64,000 bases of DNA from Devosia sp. 66-22 (GTDB taxonomy: Bacteria > Pseudomonadota > Alphaproteobacteria > Rhizobiales > Devosiaceae), in the NCBI GenBank assembly GCA_001899065.1, contig MKUZ01000020.1, positions 1 through 64,000 of the forward strand. The letters run 5' to 3'. The position numbers were made by a program, and so were the translations under genes. Each line of letters opens with the position of its first letter. Position 1 is the stretch's first letter. Below the pieces are notes generated by a model. That model ran no database searches and was not told where the DNA came from. It saw only the letters and a program-made list of their open reading frames with translations. Shown here in pieces: positions 61,237-64,000 of the stretch.

Positions 61237-61261
61237 TGCGGGCCGGATATACCGGCCCGCA
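61237..61261 (-). promoter_or_regulatory. Intercistronic stem-loop
   Basis: TGCGGGCCGG (61237-61246) pairs perfectly with CCGGCCCGCA (61252-61261) around ATATA. It lies between the binding-protein and permease genes, the fourth such hairpin in the window, with no T tract. Confidence 0.75.
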
Positions 61262-61273
61262 CTTTCGCGAAGG

Positions 61274-63181
61274 CTATTCGCTCTTCCAGATCTGCGCCAT
61301 CTGCATGGGGCCGGGCGTGGGGTAGGTGTACGCGGCCGGCTGCGACGGGGGTACGTTGTGGACGTTGTTCTTGACCACGGCGTAACCCTTGCCGGTGAGT
61401 GAGATGCCCATGACGTAGAAGTCGTCCTTGCTGATCTCTAGGATCTGCTTCATCAGCGCGTCCTGGCCTTCCGTGGTCGGCGTCTGCACCAGCTGGTCGT
61501 AGAGTTCACGCTGCTTCTTGACGCTATCGGGCGGCTCGACGGCGCCAGGCGCAGCATTGTCGTTGAACCAATAATACCACGGCACGCCGAACGCAGATTC
61601 ATCGGACGCCACCATATAATAGTGAGGTGCGGCCACCACATCGAGGCCACCGTCGCCACCCCAGACGTGCATCTCGTGCAAGTTGGCCCGACGATGTTCG
61701 TCAACCAAGTTACGATCGACGACCTTAACCAAAAGCTCGACTCCGGCCTTCTGCCACTGCGCCTTAAGTAACTCCAGATTGTCGACCCAATCGGGACGTG
61801 CGGTGTCGAAGGTTTCAACATTGATGCTCAGGCGCTTGCCGTCGCTCCGTAGCCGGTAGCCCTCGCCGTCCCGCTTTTCGAGACCAAGCGCATCCAGCAT
61901 CGAATTGGCCTTGTCGAGGTCATATTCCGTGAACTGAGTGGCCAGGCTCTCATCGTAAAACTTCGACTCTGGTCTCGGCGCGGCCTGGTGGAACTGGCCT
62001 TGTCCAACGTACACGGTGTCTATGATTTCTTGGCGATCGGTGGCCAGCGACATCGCCACTCGGAAGTCTTTCTTCGAGAAGATCTCCTGCAGAACGGGGT
62101 CGCTCACCGTCTGGTTAAACATGACCAGCATCACGTTCATGTTCGATGGCACCTCGTCGACGAGGTGGTAGCCGCCTTTCTCAGCGTTCTCGAGGTAGAG
62201 CGGCTTCTGGCTCGCCGGATTGATGTTACGATCCTGGAAATCGACCTGGCCGTTCATGGCGCGGAGGATCATGTCAGGGCCGGCATTGCTCATCGCAAAG
62301 TTCAGCCTATCCAGATACGGCAACTGGTTACCTTCGGTGTCGACCTTGAAATAGTATGGGTTGCGGGTAAAGATTGAAAACTCAGCAGTGGCAGTCGGGG
62401 GTGTTTCGACCATCCAAGCCTCGAGCACTGGACGTTCCGGGTTCATCCAGCGCTGCTCGCCACCCATTTCTGCGCACTTTTGCTCGAACAGTGCCCGCCA
62501 GTCTGCAAGACCCGCTGCAACGGCATCGGCGTTGGCGTTCGGATTGTAAGTCGGGTGGAACTGCGAGCAGTAGGCCTTATTGAACAGTGCGAGCTGCGTG
62601 CCGTCGACGTTGGTCAGTTGGAAGATGTAGAGGCCGTTCGGCTTGGCGAGCTTTACCTTGTAGGTAAAGTCGTCGACGACTTCGATCGTTGTATCGTCTG
62701 GAACGGCGATATAGTCCGGCCGGGCGCCGAGCCAATCCGGGTTTTTAAGCAAATCGTTATAGGCGAAAGCGATGTCCGCTGTGGTGAAGGGCGAACCGTC
62801 AGACCACTTGACGCCCTTGCGGAGCGTGAAAGTGTACTCGGTGGCGTCTTCGTTGACCTCATAACTCTCGGCGAGGTTCGGCAGCATCTCCTTCCAGCCG
62901 AGATCCCAGGAGAACAAGCCTTCGTAACCAACGAGGCGCAGCAGGTGCGTGCCGTCTCCTCGGCGGAGGGCCAGATTGAGGTCACCACCATAGGTGCCGA
63001 TGCTCTCCACTGGGGTGATGACACGCGGATTGGCCGGAAGCCGATCAGCCATCGCCGGCAGCGTACCAGCGTCCACAGCAGCCTGAAGTGCGGGAACCTC
63101 CGCCTGCGATATTCCAGCCGAGAGTAGCAGTGCGGTAAGTCCAGCCAGTGCTGGTCTGACCATGTTACGAACTAGCGTCAC
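61274..63181 (-). CDS. ABC transporter substrate-binding protein, family 5
   Basis: A 635-residue periplasmic protein of the SBP_bac_5 family, long like YejA-type members. GTG 63181 lies 5 bases after AGGAGGG on the minus strand. The signal peptide is MVRPALAGLTALLLSAGISQ-A. Core motifs are LAESYEVNEDATEYTFTLRK, GVKWSDGSPFTTADIAFAYN and VAMSLATDRQEIID. The cargo is unknown: an oligopeptide, oligosaccharide or glycoconjugate. It heads the minus-strand operon that ends at 54765. Confidence 0.93.
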   Translation of the reverse strand: MTLVRNMVRPALAGLTALLLSAGISQAEVPALQAAVDAGTLPAMADRLPANPRVITPVESIGTYGGDLNLALRRGDGTHLLRLVGYEGLFSWDLGWKEMLPNLAESYEVNEDATEYTFTLRKGVKWSDGSPFTTADIAFAYNDLLKNPDWLGARPDYIAVPDDTTIEVVDDFTYKVKLAKPNGLYIFQLTNVDGTQLALFNKAYCSQFHPTYNPNANADAVAAGLADWRALFEQKCAEMGGEQRWMNPERPVLEAWMVETPPTATAEFSIFTRNPYYFKVDTEGNQLPYLDRLNFAMSNAGPDMILRAMNGQVDFQDRNINPASQKPLYLENAEKGGYHLVDEVPSNMNVMLVMFNQTVSDPVLQEIFSKKDFRVAMSLATDRQEIIDTVYVGQGQFHQAAPRPESKFYDESLATQFTEYDLDKANSMLDALGLEKRDGEGYRLRSDGKRLSINVETFDTARPDWVDNLELLKAQWQKAGVELLVKVVDRNLVDEHRRANLHEMHVWGGDGGLDVVAAPHYYMVASDESAFGVPWYYWFNDNAAPGAVEPPDSVKKQRELYDQLVQTPTTEGQDALMKQILEISKDDFYVMGISLTGKGYAVVKNNVHNVPPSQPAAYTYPTPGPMQMAQIWKSE

Positions 63182-63383
63182 GACGCCCTCCTGTTGAGTG
63201 TGCGCTGCCATCATGTCCCAGGCGGAAGGGACCAGTGGCGTTGTTGAAACAGTGTTCCCCGCCTTCGCGCTTGTCGTTCCTATGACGTTGCGACGGATCG
63301 CATCGTCAACCGCTTGTGCGACCGATTTATGAACTTGTATCAAAGAATGTGCAACAGGAGACTGAGAAAATCTCAGAGAGGGC

Positions 63384-64000
63384 TCACACCCGCTTGGAAG
63401 CGAGAACTTCGAAGGTTTTGTTGATCGTCTTGACCGAGCGATCGTAGTCGGCAAGAGCCAGACCGGCGATCAAGGCGTCGATGACTGCGAGCTGGGCGAT
63501 GCGACTCGTCATCGCCTCGGTACGAAACTGCGTTTCGCGTGCCATGGTGTTGAGGACGATGTCGGCGTATTCAAGGATCGGCGAGCGGCCGTAGTTCGTA
63601 ACGACGATCGTAGTCGCACCGGCCTCCTTGGCCAGGCGGGTCGCCGTCAAGGTTTCGATAGTCGAGCCCGAATGAGAAATCGTCAGCACCGCTGACCTGG
63701 CAGTGCACAAAGACGCCGTGATCGATTGGATGTGGCTGTCGACACTGACCCGCGACTCTACGCCGATGCGCAGCAGCCTGTAGTTCGCATCTTCGGCGAT
63801 CGTCGCGGCGCTACCGATGCCGAATACCTCGACGCGCTTCGCCTTGCGAATGGCAGAGACGGCGCGTCCCAGATCGGCGACAGACAGGGCCTTCATTGTG
63901 TCCTGGATCGCCTGCAATCCCGAATTGAAGATCTTGGAGGTAACCGTCGCCAGGTCGTCGCGCGGCGTGAGGTCTTCGTGGATGAATTGCACTGGCTGAA
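63384..64000 (-). CDS. MurR/RpiR-type regulator, SIS domain (partial)
   Basis: The frame is open through the right edge. The visible 205 residues form the SIS sugar-phosphate-binding domain: KRVEVFGIGSAATIAEDANY, LTISHSGSTIETLTATRLAK and TTIVVTNYGRSPILEYADI. The N-terminal helix-turn-helix of this family would lie beyond base 64000. It is upstream of, and in the same direction as, the family 5 transporter operon, whose regulator it probably is; the effector would be a phosphosugar. Confidence 0.9.
   Translation of the reverse strand, partial: QPVQFIHEDLTPRDDLATVTSKIFNSGLQAIQDTMKALSVADLGRAVSAIRKAKRVEVFGIGSAATIAEDANYRLLRIGVESRVSVDSHIQSITASLCTARSAVLTISHSGSTIETLTATRLAKEAGATTIVVTNYGRSPILEYADIVLNTMARETQFRTEAMTSRIAQLAVIDALIAGLALADYDRSVKTINKTFEVLASKRV

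Noticed and set aside
1..64000. CRISPR arrays, rRNA, tRNA genes, prophage structural genes, restriction or toxin-antitoxin systems
   Set aside because: Looked for repeats with regular spacers, conserved RNA segments and hallmark proteins; none was found in reading the sequence.

Overview
The window is high-GC DNA from what looks like an alphaproteobacterium of the Hyphomicrobiales (Rhizobiales), possibly Devosia-like. This is judged from codon use, the density of ABC sugar-uptake operons with LacI, GntR and RpiR regulators, and the Ku, AlkB and DUF3489 genes; no rRNA or tRNA gene anchors it. Almost everything is accessory: nitrile metabolism, DNA repair and several carbohydrate-uptake operons, with mobile-element debris between them.

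Layout. 1-76 is the terminus of an IS21-type element running off the left edge. 383-5471 is a patchwork with a methyltransferase, a cobalt-type nitrile hydratase operon (alpha, beta, activator), a dimeric-barrel protein and an AlkB-like dioxygenase. It also holds two copies of a structured ~65-bp repeat. 5575-7576 holds a Ku protein with a long charged insertion and an unknown gene. 7693-15594 is a LacI regulator with an overlapping double operator, followed by a dipeptide-type ABC transporter and a GH172 enzyme. 15883-18540 is decayed: a GH13 tail cut by a truncated IS3 element, then a frameshifted LacI gene. 18707-32003 is a fructan block: two CUT1-type importers lacking ATPases, three GH32-type enzymes, a GH91 inulin fructotransferase/difructose-dianhydride hydrolase-family enzyme and a LacI regulator with a three-site operator array. 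32129-35551 is a small integrase-bearing insert.

35791-54738 is a second metabolic block tied together by six copies of one operator (consensus AGTCATCATATGACT), probably bound by the GntR/HutC regulator at 44115. It encodes a glycerophosphodiester phosphodiesterase, an epimerase, a DapA-like protein, an oligogalacturonate-lyase-like propeller, two Gfo/Idh/MocA oxidoreductases, a CUT1 importer, a BNR propeller, a HAD phosphatase, a GlpD-like flavoenzyme, a glycerol-1-phosphate dehydrogenase homologue, a TIM-barrel protein, an FGGY kinase and a Na/Pi transporter. 54765-64000 is a third, minus-strand operon: an oligopeptide-type ABC transporter with a fused double ATPase, plus an isomerase, a 2-hydroxyacid dehydrogenase and an acetyltransferase, downstream of a partial RpiR-type regulator.

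How it works together (inference). None of the fructan enzymes carries a signal peptide, so fructo-oligosaccharides or difructose anhydrides would be imported whole and opened in the cytosol by GH91 and GH172, then cut to fructose by the GH32 enzymes. The 35-55 kb regulon looks like a route for a carbohydrate carrying glycerol phosphate or a related polyol phosphate, because it pairs a phosphodiesterase with two different glycerol-phosphate dehydrogenases and a phosphate transporter under one operator.
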